Source of the DNA: Lymantria dispar
Taxonomy: Eukaryota; Arthropoda; Insecta; Lepidoptera; Erebidae
Length of the DNA stretch: 64,000 nt
NCBI GenBank assembly: GCA_032191425.1
Contig: CM063460.1
Coordinates: forward strand, 6,763,001-6,827,000
Reading direction: 5' to 3'
A model generated the notes under the pieces. It was not told the DNA's origin. It made no database searches and saw only the letters and a program-made list of their open reading frames with translations. Made by a program: the position numbers and the translations under genes. Positions 31,205-43,121 of this stretch are shown here, piece after piece (the stretch's first letter is position 1; each line of letters begins with the position of its first letter).

Positions 31205-31807
31205 TCGCTGTTGTTAACGCTGCGATAACGCCTGACCCCAGGGGGGAGCCTCAAGTGTAGGTATCGGCGATGTCTGGAATGAAGTATCATTTTTTTATTA
31301 TTTCAACATGAGATGAGTTTCAGTGAAGGAGTCGCACTGAATATGTAGAAATTATGCATGATACTACATATTCTTTAAAAGTTTAACCTGCGCTGTGAGG
31401 CATGAAATTATCAAATATTATAAATCTATACTATGTCCTTGAAATAAATTCTTTATTTTCTATTACCGCGTAAATCAATAAACATTTCCATAAATTGTAT
31501 TTAAAAACAACCGATAAACAAACAAATAAAATTGTATTGTAAACTTTAAATTTAGTATACTATATACAAAGGAACACATCCAACAAAACCCATTCAATTC
31601 GTTAACCATCAATATCTAAATGTTTTAGTATTGAGATAACACTTATTGTTTATTATGTTACGTGATTATCATGTACTTGAAGCGGCTTCCTTGTACGTTT
31701 TTAAAGGTGGAGTTTACTGACTCATTATATGTATATCTTGCTTTTTAGTATTGAACGACGTTTTCAAAAAATTCAATAGAATTCATTTTTATCTTTATTT
31801 TATCTAG
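31205..31807. other. AT-rich spacer, nothing recognised
   Basis: No gene or clear repeat. Confidence 0.4.
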
Positions 31808-31960
31808 CTCGGCTCTAGTGCGATGACATACGGCACTGAAACGTGGTCTCTAAATGTCCGCCTCATAAAAATCTCAAAGTCGCTCAGCGTGCTATGGAGA
31901 GGGCTATGCTCCGTATTTCTCTACGTGATAAAATTCGAAATACGGCAATCTGAAGAAGCT
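31808..31960 (+). pseudogene. RTE-like LINE fragment
   Basis: gatgacatacggcactgaaa, cgtggtctctaaatgtcc and agtcgctcagcgtgctatgg match 54650-54800. Confidence 0.7.
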
Positions 31961-32199
31961 TTAGACTTAACCTGCAATCTCACATCCGTCCATCCCAGCC
32001 TATAAACATCCATTCTTTATATACTCCATGCAGAAGCGGTATCGCCAACGCCAATCGCCATGCCTAATTGCTGATTTATCGTTTACAATTGGCGTTACAA
32101 GCTTCCCAAGAAAGTAATATCCCCTATTCTCCTAATCCCTTAGCCAATCTCACAAAATATTACTTAATATTTGTAAAACAGTTTATAGAATGCAAATCA

Positions 32200-32490
32200 T
32201 CTTGATAGCTCGCGAGGTCAACATACTTAAATACCCGCGGTACCGTCCTCGCCGTCGGGACGCGAAACCGCGTCCCGTAAAAGTCAATAATACTAACGTG
32301 GGCACGCCCAATTTACCTCCAACGATGCTCCAAGTTGAGGTCCGTTTCCCACAGAGGGAGCTCTTGGGGGTACCGCTACGTTAACTTACTTTCAACGAGC
32401 TGAGAGCCCTTAGCGCTCACCCATAGTCCGCATCAAGCTGTCAAAGCCATCTGCGGCTAACAGCTATACACTCCACAAAAATAAAGAAAT
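32200..32490 (+). repeat. Repeat M
   Basis: ccgtcctcgccgtcgggacg to agctatacactccacaaaa; A-rich 3' end. Confidence 0.55.
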
Positions 32491-32655
32491 CTATTCATTA
32501 CATCTTCAACCTTGCTCATCTACACAATAGCCATCGCCTATACGCAAAACGCACATGGTCTTGAATGCATAATGTTATCAAGTATAAACGCGACTAACAT
32601 ACATGATTATGTTTAGAATACATCTTTGAACAACAGTAGTTGATATATTGTTAAT

Positions 32656-32854
32656 CTTTATTTAAATTTCTTGTGTATGTCACTGAACACCTCCTAAACG
32701 GCTGCATCGATGTTGATAAATTTTTTTGTGTGTGTGTTCAAGGGGATTTGAGATTGGGTTAGATTCACAATTGGACCGGTAGGTAGCGTTACTGTCGATT
32801 ACAAGGAAAACTATTTTAATTTTATTTGAACAGAACGTCTGTTGGCTCAGCTAG
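32656..32854 (+). mobile_element. Helitron-like element (F2), array unit 1
   Basis: ttcttgtgtatgtcactgaa near the start; gaacagaacgtctgttggct then cagctag at the end. Confidence 0.7.
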
Positions 32855-33060
32855 TATTTATATATAAATTTCTTGTGTATGTGTGTGTCATTGAAATCCG
32901 CCTAAACAGCTGGACTGATGTTAATGAAAATTTTTTTGTATGGTCAAGGGGATTCGAAAGTGGTTTAGTATCAAAATTGAACCCGGTAGGTGGCGCCGCT
33001 ATCGATTTGCAGGAGAATTTGATTTTATTTGAACAGAACAACGTCTGTTGGCTCTGCTAG
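32855..33060 (+). mobile_element. Helitron-like element (F2), array unit 2
   Basis: Begins directly after the CTAG of unit 1 and ends with CTAG at 33057-33060. Confidence 0.75.
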
Positions 33061-33272
33061 TCCTTATATATAAATTTCTTGTATATGTGTGTATGTCACT
33101 GAACTCCTAAACGGCTGGACCGATGTTGATGAAATTTTTTGTGCATGTTCAAGGGGATTCGAGAGTGGTTTAGATTCACAATTGGACCTGGTAGGTGGTG
33201 CCGTTGTCAATTTCAAGGTGAAATTTTTATTTGAACAGAACAACATCTGTTACATTCAGTTACGTTAGCTAG
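33061..33272 (+). mobile_element. Helitron-like element (F2), array unit 3
   Basis: Starts with TC (tccttatatataaatttctt) right after the CTAG of unit 2 and ends with CTAG at 33269-33272. Confidence 0.75.
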
Positions 33273-33449
33273 TATATTAAGGTGGTAGCACTGTGTGGTA
33301 GCGGCTATTAAACTACCAACCTAAAAATCAATTAAGAACTGACCCGACCTGAAATGTAAAAAAATGGGTATTTTGACCCAAAATTCCAGTCGGTCCACGT
33401 CGTGAGGCTTCGTGTCAGAGAATATTCTTTTTCATCTGATCCCAAAGAC

Positions 33450-33672
33450 GTTTGGTGACGTAGTAAAAATACAATGTACCATACCCTATCTTGCCCATGG
33501 GTGTCGTAATAAACGATTAAGGGATATAATACACATAACATCTGTGCAAGAGATGAAATACTTGAAATAAAACCCTATACGTCTGATCAGCGTAGCATTT
33601 CCCTCCTATTTTAGAGGAGACTTGAGCCTAATATGAGGCGCGCATGAGCTGAAATGATGATGATGATAATGA
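33450..33672 (+). repeat. SINE-A
   Basis: tggtgacgtagtaaaaatac to gagctgaaatgatgatgatg. Confidence 0.7.
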
Positions 33673-33885
33673 TACCAAAGACTAGGGAATGTCAATGTTA
33701 TCAACGTTTTATGCCCCCTTTTTAAGACGGTCAAAAGATAGGTACCGAATTTCGCAACTTTTTAGGTGTATCGGAGCCCAACATGTTTGGAAACCACAGG
33801 TCTAAGTGATAAGTCTTGTAAAGCTCTTGAAAGCTTTACACTCGTTTGATATTTATTTATTTAATTATTATAAAATACAAATGCC

Positions 33886-34017
33886 GGAATGTTCACACTC
33901 CCTTCACCTTCTTCGCGGTAGGCAGCGGCCTTGTAAAGGTCCATGAGCGGCAGCAACACTTACCATCAGGTGTACTGTTTGTTCGTTTGCCACTGCTTGT
34001 AATAATAAAAAAAAAAA
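33886..34017 (+). repeat. Repeat E, 3' part with poly(A)
   Basis: tcacactcccttcaccttct, ggtaggcagcggccttgta, caacacttaccatcaggtgt, then A11. Confidence 0.75.
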
Positions 34018-34187
34018 TGTTACATATTGATAAAACATAGCCGCACAAAACCGTGTTATCGGTTTGACTGTGGGATCGATGACTCTAAGTTACATCTTTA
34101 GTAGAAGACCTACATAACAATTAGACTAAATATTTAAAATAATAATAATGATAATATTAAACATGCAAATACTCACACACACAAGCA

Positions 34188-34190
<3 letters not shown>

Positions 34191-34237
<47 letters not shown>
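34191..34237. repeat. (AT)n microsatellite
   Basis: About 23 AT units, flanked by (CA)n-like tracts. Confidence 0.95.
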
Positions 34238-34239
<2 letters not shown>

Positions 34240-34378
34240 TGTATACATACATACACACACGCATATGAAGCATATATCTAAAATAAACATAATAGAATCC
34301 GCTTCTACTATAGACACGTCTTTTTAAGGTAAACTCATCATCCTAACAGGTCATTTAAGCCCCAATGCTGAGGTCCAG

Positions 34379-34735
34379 CCTTTTTTTAATTGCAAACTGT
34401 GGCAAACGAGCAAACAGAACACCTGAGGTAAGTGCTGCTGCCGTTCATGGAACTTTGCAAGGCCGCTGCCTATCGTGAAGAAAGCGAAGGGAGTGTGAAT
34501 GCGTGCAATGAAGTTCGGTAATACTAAAGACGTCAATAAAACCCGCCACACGCAAATACCCTCAGAAAGTTGAGCTAACGGCTCTCTCTTCCACCGAACG
34601 AAGCGCAGTAACAAATTGCTACTACTCGAACGTTGATTTTCTGCGAGAGTGTGGTACTACCCCGGACAGATTGGCCCGACACCCCGTTGTCGGCTGTAGA
34701 CAGACAACTGACAACGGTGTGGTCCTGGTCCACTA
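34379..34735 (-). repeat. Repeat E, near full length, reversed
   Basis: T-run at 34380, aacacctgaggtaagtgctg, and gttgattttctgcgagagtg, ending at caacggtgtggtcctgg. Confidence 0.75.
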
Positions 34736-34739
34736 CTAC

Positions 34740-34850
34740 GCAATAGGAGAAACGTTAACCCACTAAAACACGTTGGTGAGACATATTATTATAGGGTTTT
34801 ATTTCGAGTTTTCCTTCTCTTGCATAGACGTTATATGCATATTATGTCTG
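34740..34850 (-). repeat. SINE-A fragment
   Basis: attatagggttttatttcga then gttttccttctcttgcatag. Confidence 0.6.
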
Positions 34851-35390
34851 CATATTATGGCTGTGTATATTGCATATAAGAATAAATTTGCTATATTTGG
34901 ATAACCAAATTTTACAAATTACTACTTACAATGTATTGCACCTGCCTAAATTATTTCTGCTGCACCCGAGGTTGACTCGTAGAAAATGCCTAAGGCATTA
35001 AGTCCGCCTTGTACTTTATTTTTGTGTGCTAAAGTTTAGGCAAAAAAGCTGCTGCGTAAAGCTGAAGCAAAATTACGTCAAAATATTACGGCGCAGTTAA
35101 CAGGATCGCCAGTAAGAACAACAACTGAATCCGCAATTGTTTTACTAAGCCGAAGGCCTTATATAAAGTCTGCTTGACAGACGTTTATTCGTCTTCATTG
35201 TAGTAGACATTCGAAGCACGTATTAGAATAGGTGCCTGACCTTGTTCAAGGACTCTAAAAATAAAGCGCAGATACGATTAGATAATCGTATAGTAGATAC
35301 TATAATTACGAGTAATTTAAATAGATTCTCTATGATAATCTTTAATTTTGTTGGGAGTTTACATATAAAAGATTACGAGGTTAGAATAGA
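34851..35390. other. Spacer with a possible TATA box, no gene recognised
   Basis: TATATAAAG at 35160-35168 is promoter-like, but neither a convincing initiator nor an ORF follows. Confidence 0.35.
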
Positions 35391-35545
35391 TCATCATCAT
35401 CTCAGCCCATATACGTCCCATTGTTGGGCTCGGGCCTCCTCCATAATGGAAGGGTAATTGACCTACTATACCGCGCTGGTCAGACGTGTTGATATAGGGT
35501 TTTATTTCGAGTTTTCCTTCTCTCGCATAGATGTTATTTGCGTTT
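35391..35545 (-). repeat. SINE-A, tail and body
   Basis: catcatctcagcccatatac to tctctcgcatagatg. Confidence 0.7.
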
Positions 35546-35597
35546 AGAATAGATACTTTTATGTTAAATATTTAAAACTATATTGATTTAATCTGAA

Positions 35598-36250
35598 AAT
35601 CATCATCATCATCATCTCGGCTCACATACATCTCACTGCTGGCTTCGAGCCTCTTCCACAAAAGAAGGTAATTTGTCCTTACTATACCATGCTGGTCACA
35701 TATGTTAGTATTTTTTTTATGGGTAAGCGCATGCGCGGTCCAGTCCGTCCGAGGCGATGAAAGGACGACGCGCGGGCCCATAACCCACCCGTACCCACGT
35801 CACCTCGTTGTTGGGCCGACCACCGGAGCAGATGTGACTTGTTGTCAGTGGTCGGGCCGATGGAATACCCTTTCGGGTAACCTCTCATCTCTTACATCCT
35901 GGGACGTCGGTCGCCGTCGCGCGGTCAGCCTCTCTGCGGGTGACGGACAATTCCCCGGTCCGATCACCTGCAGCCTCGGCTAGGGTGGCATTAGGCGCAG
36001 ATACTCGCGCCTGCGCCGCCCGAGTCGCCGGCGGCGGAACGTGTCGCCGAATAGGAGCTCTACTCGCACACGATCCGCCGCCGCCTCCTTCCGTGAGATT
36101 ATGGCCTCACAGAAGGCGGCGACCGCGTCGACATACGTTGGTATAGGGTCTTATTTCGAGTTTTCCTTCTCTTGCATTGATGTTACATGCGTATTATGTC
36201 CCTTAGTCGTCTTTTACTATATCCACGGGCAAGATTGGAAGTGGTGAATA
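35598..36250 (-). repeat. SINE-A split by an R1-like LINE 3' end
   Basis: 35598-35710 and 36144-36250 are the two parts of one reversed SINE-A. Confidence 0.7.
35711..36130 (-). mobile_element. Truncated R1-like LINE (ORF2 end plus 3' UTR)
   Basis: acatatgttagta (35698-35710) and acatacgttggta (36131-36143) are the target duplication with two changes. Unlike the shorter solo ends, 36010-36130 still includes the last 100 bp of ORF2 (reverse of gaggccataatctcacgga). Confidence 0.82.
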
Positions 36251-36289
36251 CAGAATTAAGATCAGATAGTAAATATAATAGATAGATAA

Positions 36290-36400
36290 GATCATCATCA
36301 TCACAATGGAAGGGAAAATTACCTACTCCACGCTGGTCAGATGGCTTGACATAGGATTTTCTTTGGAGTTTACCTTCTCCTGATATTATATGCCTAGATA
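36290..36400 (-). repeat. SINE-A fragment
   Basis: atcacaatggaagggaaaat to ggagtttaccttctcctg. Confidence 0.5.
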
Positions 36401-36420
36401 GATTTTATATGTCTATTCTA

Positions 36421-36630
36421 TATATCTTGCCCTTGGATATCGTAAGATACGACTAAGGGATATATGTAATATGCATATAACATCTATGCTACAAAAAAAA
36501 GGAAACTGGAAATAAAACCCTGCTGCCACAGCTGTCTGATCAGCATGGTATAGTAAGGTCAATTTACCTCCTATTATAGGAGACGCGAGACCAGCTTTGG
36601 GCCGTATATGAACTGAAATGATGAAGCTAC
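36421..36630 (+). repeat. SINE-A, 5' truncated
   Basis: atatcttgcccttggatatc to gtatatgaactgaaatgatg. Confidence 0.65.
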
Positions 36631-36829
36631 GCTTTAAAAACAAAGCTGTTGGATATACCAGTGACAAATTAGAACCAGACTAATATGGTTTCAATGGCCT
36701 TCACATAAATTTTAACTGTGCAAGATAATTTAGTATAGATCCAAGTTTCGTCTTTGAAGTTTTAAAAGTAAACTACTTTTTATAATTTAAATTAAACTTT
36801 TTATAATTCTCATTTCATCATCACTCATC

Positions 36830-37054
36830 AACCTTTGCAGCTCATATACGCCCACTGCTGGGCTGCAACCTCCTCCACAGTAGGAGAGAAATTGAACTTG
36901 TACACCGCGCTATTTCGACGGGTTGGTATATGGTTTTCTTTCTTTTACACAACTGTTGTATGCACATTATCCCTTAGCAGTCTTTCAGTACACCAACTGG
37001 CAAGATAGTAGTGAATTGTGAATTGTATTCTTACTCCGTCACCACACGAAACAT
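36830..37054 (-). repeat. SINE-A, left arm of an inverted pair
   Basis: ctttgcagctcatatacgcc to cttactccgtcaccacacg. Confidence 0.7.
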
Positions 37055-37069
37055 TCATAAGGTGAAAGC

Positions 37070-37312
37070 CGTGTGGTGACGGAGTAAGAATACAATTCGC
37101 CACTGCCTGTCTTACCTGTGGATGTCGTAAAATACTACAAAGGGATATAATAAGCATATAACATTTATGCAAAAGAAGGAAATCTGGCAACAAAACCCTA
37201 TTCCAACACGTCTGACCAGCATAGAATAGTAGGTCAATTCCTCTCCCATTATGGAGGAGGCCTGAACCCAACAGTGGAACATATATAGGCTGAAACGATG
37301 ATGATGATGTCT
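37070..37312 (+). repeat. SINE-A, right arm of an inverted pair
   Basis: gtgtggtgacggagtaagaa to cgatgatgatgatg. The heads of the two copies face each other 15 bp apart. Confidence 0.75.
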
Positions 37313-38050
37313 TCAAGACACAAGTATTGAAAATCCATTCCCATTTACTTTTCCAATTAGTTAAACTTCAAGTCCTAAACAGAGTGCCCTCCGGCCGATT
37401 ATCACGGGTTAGATCCTCATGCAGTTTCTTTATGCTATTTTCTAAAAGATAATTCCACATCAGCGTTTTTTAGGGTTCCGTACCTCGAAAGGAAAAACCT
37501 AACCCTTATAGGATCACTTTGTCGTCAGTCCGTCCATTTGCTGTCAAGACCATTTTTCTCAACAACGCGTGGAGTATCAAGCTGAAATTTATATCAAATA
37601 CTCAAGTTTACTGTCCCATAAAGCTGTGAAAAAATCAAACTTCTAAGCCAACGCAATCAAAAGATACAGCCGATTACAGTCTTTAAAAAATGCTACATCT
37701 CTGTGTAGTATTTTGTTTTTCAATTATCTAACTTTACGGGTAATGTTTTTGCCATTTCATCTATCGAATTATGATAATAAAAACACGATAAGCGTTTTGT
37801 TATGCCTTCTATCTCTGTCATCATTATTCAGCATTTCGCCATCCATTAAGTCCAGGTCTACAGAATATCATACAGCACAGTCATTCTTTGTTAACATAAT
37901 AATCAGACATGTTATTGTTTGCAGTAGTACCTATGCTATACTTTTCCCAGAAAAGTGTTTGCTATTAATTATCCTGGTGATCCTTAAGGCGATTTTTTAC
38001 TAGCAAATAAGGGGTGGCGACAGCTATATTAGTGCTATACAGCTATATTA
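37313..38050. other. Spacer with an old repeat, no gene
   Basis: 37470-37530 (agggttccgtacctcgaaag ... acccttataggatcac) looks like a common insect dispersed repeat. The open frame at 37713-38003 has no domain. Confidence 0.4.
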
Positions 38051-38391
38051 GTGGTAGGACCACACTATTGACAGTTGTCTACAGCCGCTGGCTGGACCCT
38101 CTGGGATTGTACCACACTCTCGCAGAAAATCGACGTCTGAGTAATAGCAATTTGCTAGTACGTTTCGTTCAGTGAACAAGAGAGCCTGAAGCCCAACTTT
38201 CTGAGGATGGATCTTTCTGTGGTGGGTTTTGGTGATGCCTTTAGTTTTACCAACCTCATTGCACGCATTCACACTCCCTTCACTTTTTTCATGGTAGGCA
38301 GCGTCTTAACAAAGGTCCATAAGCGACAGCAATGCTTACTATCAGGTGTACTGTTAGCTCATTTGCCACCGTTTGCAATAAAAAAAAAATG
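38051..38391 (+). repeat. Repeat E, near full length
   Basis: gtggtaggaccacactattg to cgtttgcaataaaaaaaaa. Confidence 0.75.
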
Positions 38392-38487
38392 GGTGCGTGT
38401 ACTTATGTACGCGCGTGAGAAGTTATACTTCTTTGGCATCATTAAAATATATATATATAATTATTAAAAACCAAATTTAGAGAAGAA

Positions 38488-38631
38488 TCTAAATAAAAAA
38501 AAATAAAAAAAAATAAAAAAAAGAAAAAAATAATAAAAAAATAATAAAAAAAAAGAAAAAAATATAAAAAAAATATTAAAAAAAAGAAAAAAAAGAAAAA
38601 AAAATAATAAAAAAAAAAAGGAAAAAAAACT
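38488..38631. repeat. A-rich low-complexity tract
   Basis: About 140 bp of A runs broken by single T or G. The lysine/phenylalanine-rich frames over it are artefacts. Confidence 0.9.
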
Positions 38632-38639
38632 GATCAGAG

Positions 38640-39124
38640 GTGACGAGCGTACCAACATGCGCGACTAATATCGAGGTTCAATTTCTATTTTGTTGGTAGT
38701 TTTTTTTTCGAGACTTAATGAGCGGTTAAGCAGACAACTTCATACTGTTAATTTTGTGTCACATAATTAAAATTTCACTCTCATCATTTTTTCATAACGC
38801 GTCTAAAGAAGTATAACTTCAAAAATACTCATCACACCTGTAAAATATTGTTAATTTAGCTTTAAATGTGCTAGGTTTTTAAAACTCATTTGCGACTACT
38901 AACCCCACCATACATTCCGACTATTGTAACTCCTGTAAGCCCAGGATCCACAATGGTCTCCATAGATCACACCGAGGTTCGACCCTCATGTAGTCCCGGG
39001 AAATGATTTTAATTACCTTGGGACCCGCAACAAATTTAATTAGAAAAGTTAAACAGGAGAACTTGGAAGATATTGATTCGACTTCGTATGCAATGTGGGA
39101 GATATGAAAAATATGCAAAATTGA
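38640..39124. other. AT-rich spacer, nothing recognised
   Basis: No gene or clear repeat. Confidence 0.4.
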
Positions 39125-39125
39125 C

Positions 39126-39335
39126 TAGTCCTTACTAATATTATAAATGCGAAAGTAACTTTGTTTGTTTGTTACGCTTAAACCACAGAACCGATTTCAA
39201 AAATTCTTTCACCAATGGAAAGCTATAATATCAGTGAGTAACATAGGCTTTATTTTATCCCGGTATTCCCACGCGAACAGGAACTACGTGGGTAGGCGCC
39301 TGAATCCTCAGCGAAGCGAGGGCAGGTTGCTAGTA
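39126..39335 (+). mobile_element. Helitron-like element (F1)
   Basis: tccttactaatattataaat start; gaagcgagggcaggttgcta plus g at the end (CTAG). Confidence 0.78.
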
Positions 39336-39381
39336 TAAATAAGAAGACGCACGGTTACGATAAGCGCAGCTGCACAGGCAG

Positions 39382-39644
39382 CGTTGCCAGGCGTCCGGAT
39401 AAATCCGGACATAGGTAGGCTTTTTAATTGCGTGTCCGGCCAAAATAAACGGAGTCCGGCTTGTCCGGCTTTTATTAGGCTTTTTACATTTCGCTTTTTA
39501 CATTTACACACTACTAAAACACAAAATCCTCAATAATGTAGGGTGTCCGACCTTTCTGCCCAAATGTCCGGCCTTTCTACCCAAATGTCCGGCCATACTA
39601 GCTGATCTGTCCAGCTATTAGGTTTGATGACCTGGCAACCCTAC
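39382..39644. mobile_element. Probable MITE rich in gtccgg motifs
   Basis: gcgttgccaggcgtccgg at left and the inverted agggttgccaggtcatc at right. gtccgg and its near variants occur at least six times inside. No clear target duplication. Confidence 0.5.
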
Positions 39645-39840
39645 ACAGCACCAAGGGTATGGGAGAGCTTGACGGGGGCCTATATATGTGCCTTAAGATT
39701 GATTACTATAGTAGGTATGGCAGGTACGCCTGAACGTATGGAAATTTTACTACGTGGAAATTTCCATTTGCGACTACTCCTTATTATTTTTTTTTTTTGC
39801 GTCTTGCATCTTAAAGTCGAATTCGCCTTCTAATGCATCT

Positions 39841-39918
39841 TATGCCTTAGTCATCTTTTACGATACCCACGAACAAAAGAAGGGGTGATGAATTGTTTTC
39901 TTACTTCGTCACTACTCG
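39841..39918 (-). repeat. SINE-A head fragment
   Basis: gccttagtcatcttttacga to cttacttcgtcactactcgg. Confidence 0.55.
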
Positions 39919-39959
39919 GTAAGCTGACATAACATATGGCTGGATTCAAGCCGTTGTTA

Positions 39960-40075
39960 TTAGCTTCACTTGGCCTTCCAATCCCTCCAGGCGACGCAAG
40001 GGCGGCGCGCAGCCCCTTTAACCTACCATATTCCCACCCCTGGTACCGAGTGCCTTGTCTTCATGATCAGCCCGG
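39960..40075 (-). repeat. R1-like LINE 3' UTR fragment, degraded
   Basis: aacctaccatattcccaccc, ggtaccgagtgccttgtctt and gatcagcccg match the reversed 3' UTR at 18410-18490. Confidence 0.5.
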
Positions 40076-40651
40076 GTTTCACTCAACCCTTACTGTAAAT
40101 AAACCGGTGATATTATAATCTGTCATTACTTTGTAACCACAAGATGAAACATAACCTGTTAACGACATAATGATATGTTGTCGCAAACAAATAAGGCAGT
40201 TGAATATGAAGACGATTTGTTGAGATGAAGTAACCTAAATTCTATTGTGTTTTCTGTATAGAAGGTCAAACAACCGATTTGTTTATTAAAAAAGATAAAT
40301 GAACGAAGCGTAGGTGTAAATGCTTTATTATTACAATGCGCCGATTTACTTCCATTACAGACTTTCGATTCAGACGACTGGTTTGAAAACATACAATTGG
40401 TAAATTGATCAATCTTAACTATTCGTTGTCATCATCTGAGCCTATATATGTACGTCCCACTGCTATCTCGGGTCATTCCCATCGTAGGAAGGACATTACC
40501 TTCACTTGCAGCCCTATATTACCCATTCTGAAGGCTTTTCACCAATTATTATGAGATATAAATTTAATAATGATGATGATTAAGTTGATAAACTAATTTA
40601 TGATTTCTGTTTATGGCCAAACTTCGTCTTGCTTGGAATAGGAACACCACA

Positions 40652-40851
40652 TCTTTATATATATATATTTCTTGTGTACGTGTGTATGTCACTGAACTCC
40701 TCCTAAACGGCTGGATCGATGTTGGTGAAATTTTTTGTGTGTGTTCAAAGGGATTTGACAATGGCTTAGATTCACAATTGGACCCGGTAGGTGGCGCTTC
40801 TGTTTTCTTTTTATGTTATTTGAACAGAACAACGTCTGTTGGGTCCGCTAG
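40652..40851 (+). mobile_element. Helitron-like element (F2)
   Basis: TC at 40652, CTAG at 40848-40851. Same family as the array at 32656-33272. Confidence 0.75.
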
Positions 40852-40889
40852 ATAAATATAATATTTTAAAATAAACATATACATTTTGT

Positions 40890-41095
40890 GTTTTCTGTGT
40901 GGTGACGTGGGTGTCGTAAAAGACTACTAAGCATATCAGTTGCATATGTACATTGTATAAAGTGCATAAAACGTTCAAATAAATCCTAAGACCAACTTGT
41001 ATGATGGTATGGTGGGTTAATTTCCCTTCAGTTTTGAAGGAGACTCAAACCCAGTAGCGAGACGTATGTATATGAACTTATTCATCATAATCATG
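40890..41095 (+). repeat. SINE-A, head deleted
   Basis: ctgtgtggtgacg joins directly to tgggtgtcgtaaaagac, a 35-bp internal deletion, then the body and a decayed tail. Confidence 0.6.
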
Positions 41096-41099
41096 ATGG

Positions 41100-42365
41100 A
41101 TTTAGCGATTAAATAATTACTTTTAAGGAATTTAGTTATTGCATTGCATGAGAATGAAACTAAAATGTGTAAATTATAATTTTTTACTCTTTCTAGCTCG
41201 GCAATAACAAGCACTGTTTATAATTAAGTTGTCAATTAAACATCAAATCAAAATTGGAGATATACCGGCAGTTGCGCCACTTATTGAACCCGATGGTTCC
41301 ATTGTGTTTTCAAACCATCCAGAGGCCCTTTCAAATATATACATCAACTTTCATCGAAATCCATCCAGTCGGTTCGTCGTGAAATCGAAGTATTTTAACT
41401 TTTTATAAATTTTAATATTATTTATAATTTAGTTCAAAAATGAAATGTACAAAATGTTAACATAAATTTTCTGATACAAAATAAATTGAGACCTACAATT
41501 TATATAAAATGCTTAAAGACTGATAGTTTTTATGTTCCGTAGACAGCTGGACAGACGAAAAACTAAGATAATCTTGACCTACTAAGTTTATTTTCAGCCG
41601 ATATTGCCTGTTATTATCTTCTAAGTACCGTTACATCATATATCATAGTACAGAATCAATACAATAATCCGGTATAGTAAGATGAAAGAAATAGAGTACG
41701 ATTCATAAAAGAACTGGGGACAGCCTCATTACCTCTTCAGAACCGCGAATTGTGCGGTAAGACATGTTAACATTTTGTCTGACAAAAAAACATTAGTTTT
41801 GTCAGCTCAATTATACGCCCGTACGTTACCTTGTAGGTCGAATGCATTTCTCAATGTGACCACAGAGAGAGGTGTTTGTCTCAGTGCTGGCTGAGTCTTG
41901 CAACTCGGCTCACGCAACCACGCAACGATACTCTTGCCTTTAAAACAGTTACGAAATAATATAAACTGTGATATTTTTGTGTCCGTGTGCAGAATAATTA
42001 TGTAAGTTTGATTTTTTATTTAATTATATCCTGAAATTTTATCTATAACCTCTTAATTATGTGAAATTTTTGATACGTTATTAATATTTCAATAACCAGT
42101 TATTTCTTCATATTTAAAGACTTTCAACATTTTGATTTTGTAATATTTTTATGAATATTTTAAAACATTATTAATAAGTCCTATTTTATTTATTGTTTTA
42201 TATTTAATAACTACCCTCTGCAAATGAAATAGAAATATATGTTAATAGATGTCGATCTTTAAACAATGAAAATAAATCGAGAAAAAGGTTTACACACATT
42301 TCTACCATTTGGTATTCCTTAATGCAAGTACTATATAAAAAATAGACTTATAAACATATACTTTT
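41100..42365. other. AT-rich spacer with Helitron-like debris, no gene
   Basis: 41300-41400 (ctttcatcgaaatccatcca ... gttcgtcgtgaaatcga) resembles the interior of Helitron-like repeats. No coding exon recognised. Confidence 0.4.
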
Positions 42366-42541
42366 AAATGACGTAGTATACTCCTAAAATGGTATTCCTT
42401 GCTCAAAATTGAAACAAGACGCGTTGTCTTTGGAATAATTAAATACAGTCTGCACTTGGCTGATATTCAAATAATATTTTAATTTATTAGTAATGGCTAG
42501 TTATAAGACACAAAATTACTATGTTTTCCGTGTGGTGACGG
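42366..42541 (+). repeat. Duplicated 175-bp segment, copy 1
   Basis: Differs from 51429-51604 at about 7 positions (roughly 96% identity by eye). Not related to the named families and non-coding. A SINE-A begins at its right end in both places. Confidence 0.8.
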
Positions 42542-42750
42542 AATAAGAATTCAATTCAACACTTCTTAACTCACCTGTGGATGTCGTAAAAGACGACTAA
42601 GGGACATAATGTACATATAACATATGTGCAAGAGAAGTAAAACTTGAAATAAAACCCTAACATGTATAAACAGTATAGTATAGCAGGTCAATTGCCTTCC
42701 TTTTGGAGAGGAAGCTCGAGCCCATCAGTGGGACGCGTATGAGCTGAGAC
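42532..42750 (+). repeat. SINE-A
   Basis: cgtgtggtgacggaataaga to gcgtatgagctgagac. Confidence 0.7.
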
Positions 42751-42834
42751 TAAACATAACGTGCTTATAAATTTGGCAAACATTTTTCAAACAATAACAG
42801 AAGAAAAACAATGATACAAGACATTACTGTTTTG

Positions 42835-42925
42835 TGACGAAATAAGAATACAATTTACCACTATATCTTACCTATAGGTGTCGTAAAAGACGACTAAGGG
42901 TTATGGTATACAGATAACGTCTAAG
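42835..42925 (+). repeat. SINE-A head fragment
   Basis: gtgacgaaataagaatacaa then gtcgtaaaagacgactaag. Confidence 0.6.
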
Positions 42926-42934
42926 AAAAGAGAA

Positions 42935-43090
42935 TCATCGCAGTCCATATACGTCCTAACATCCCAACGGGAGGGAATTTGATCTACTATACCACGCTAG
43001 TCAGACATCTTCGTATAGGGTTTCATTTCAAGTTTTCCTTCTCTTGCACAGATGTTACGTGTATATTATATCCCTTAGCCGTCTTTTACG
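42935..43090 (-). repeat. SINE-A body fragment
   Basis: gcagtccatatacgtcctaa to cccttagccgtcttttacgg; faces the previous fragment. Confidence 0.6.
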
Positions 43091-43121
43091 GTGGAACAAG
43101 AAAAGAGAATATAAATCTATA

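Noticed and set aside
38464..38658. Phenylalanine/lysine-rich ORF
   Set aside because: Produced by the A-rich low-complexity tract at 38488-38631.
41937..42010. Possible non-coding first exon ending at gtaagt (near 42001)
   Set aside because: Only a splice-donor match; no promoter, ORF or acceptor partner could be linked to it.
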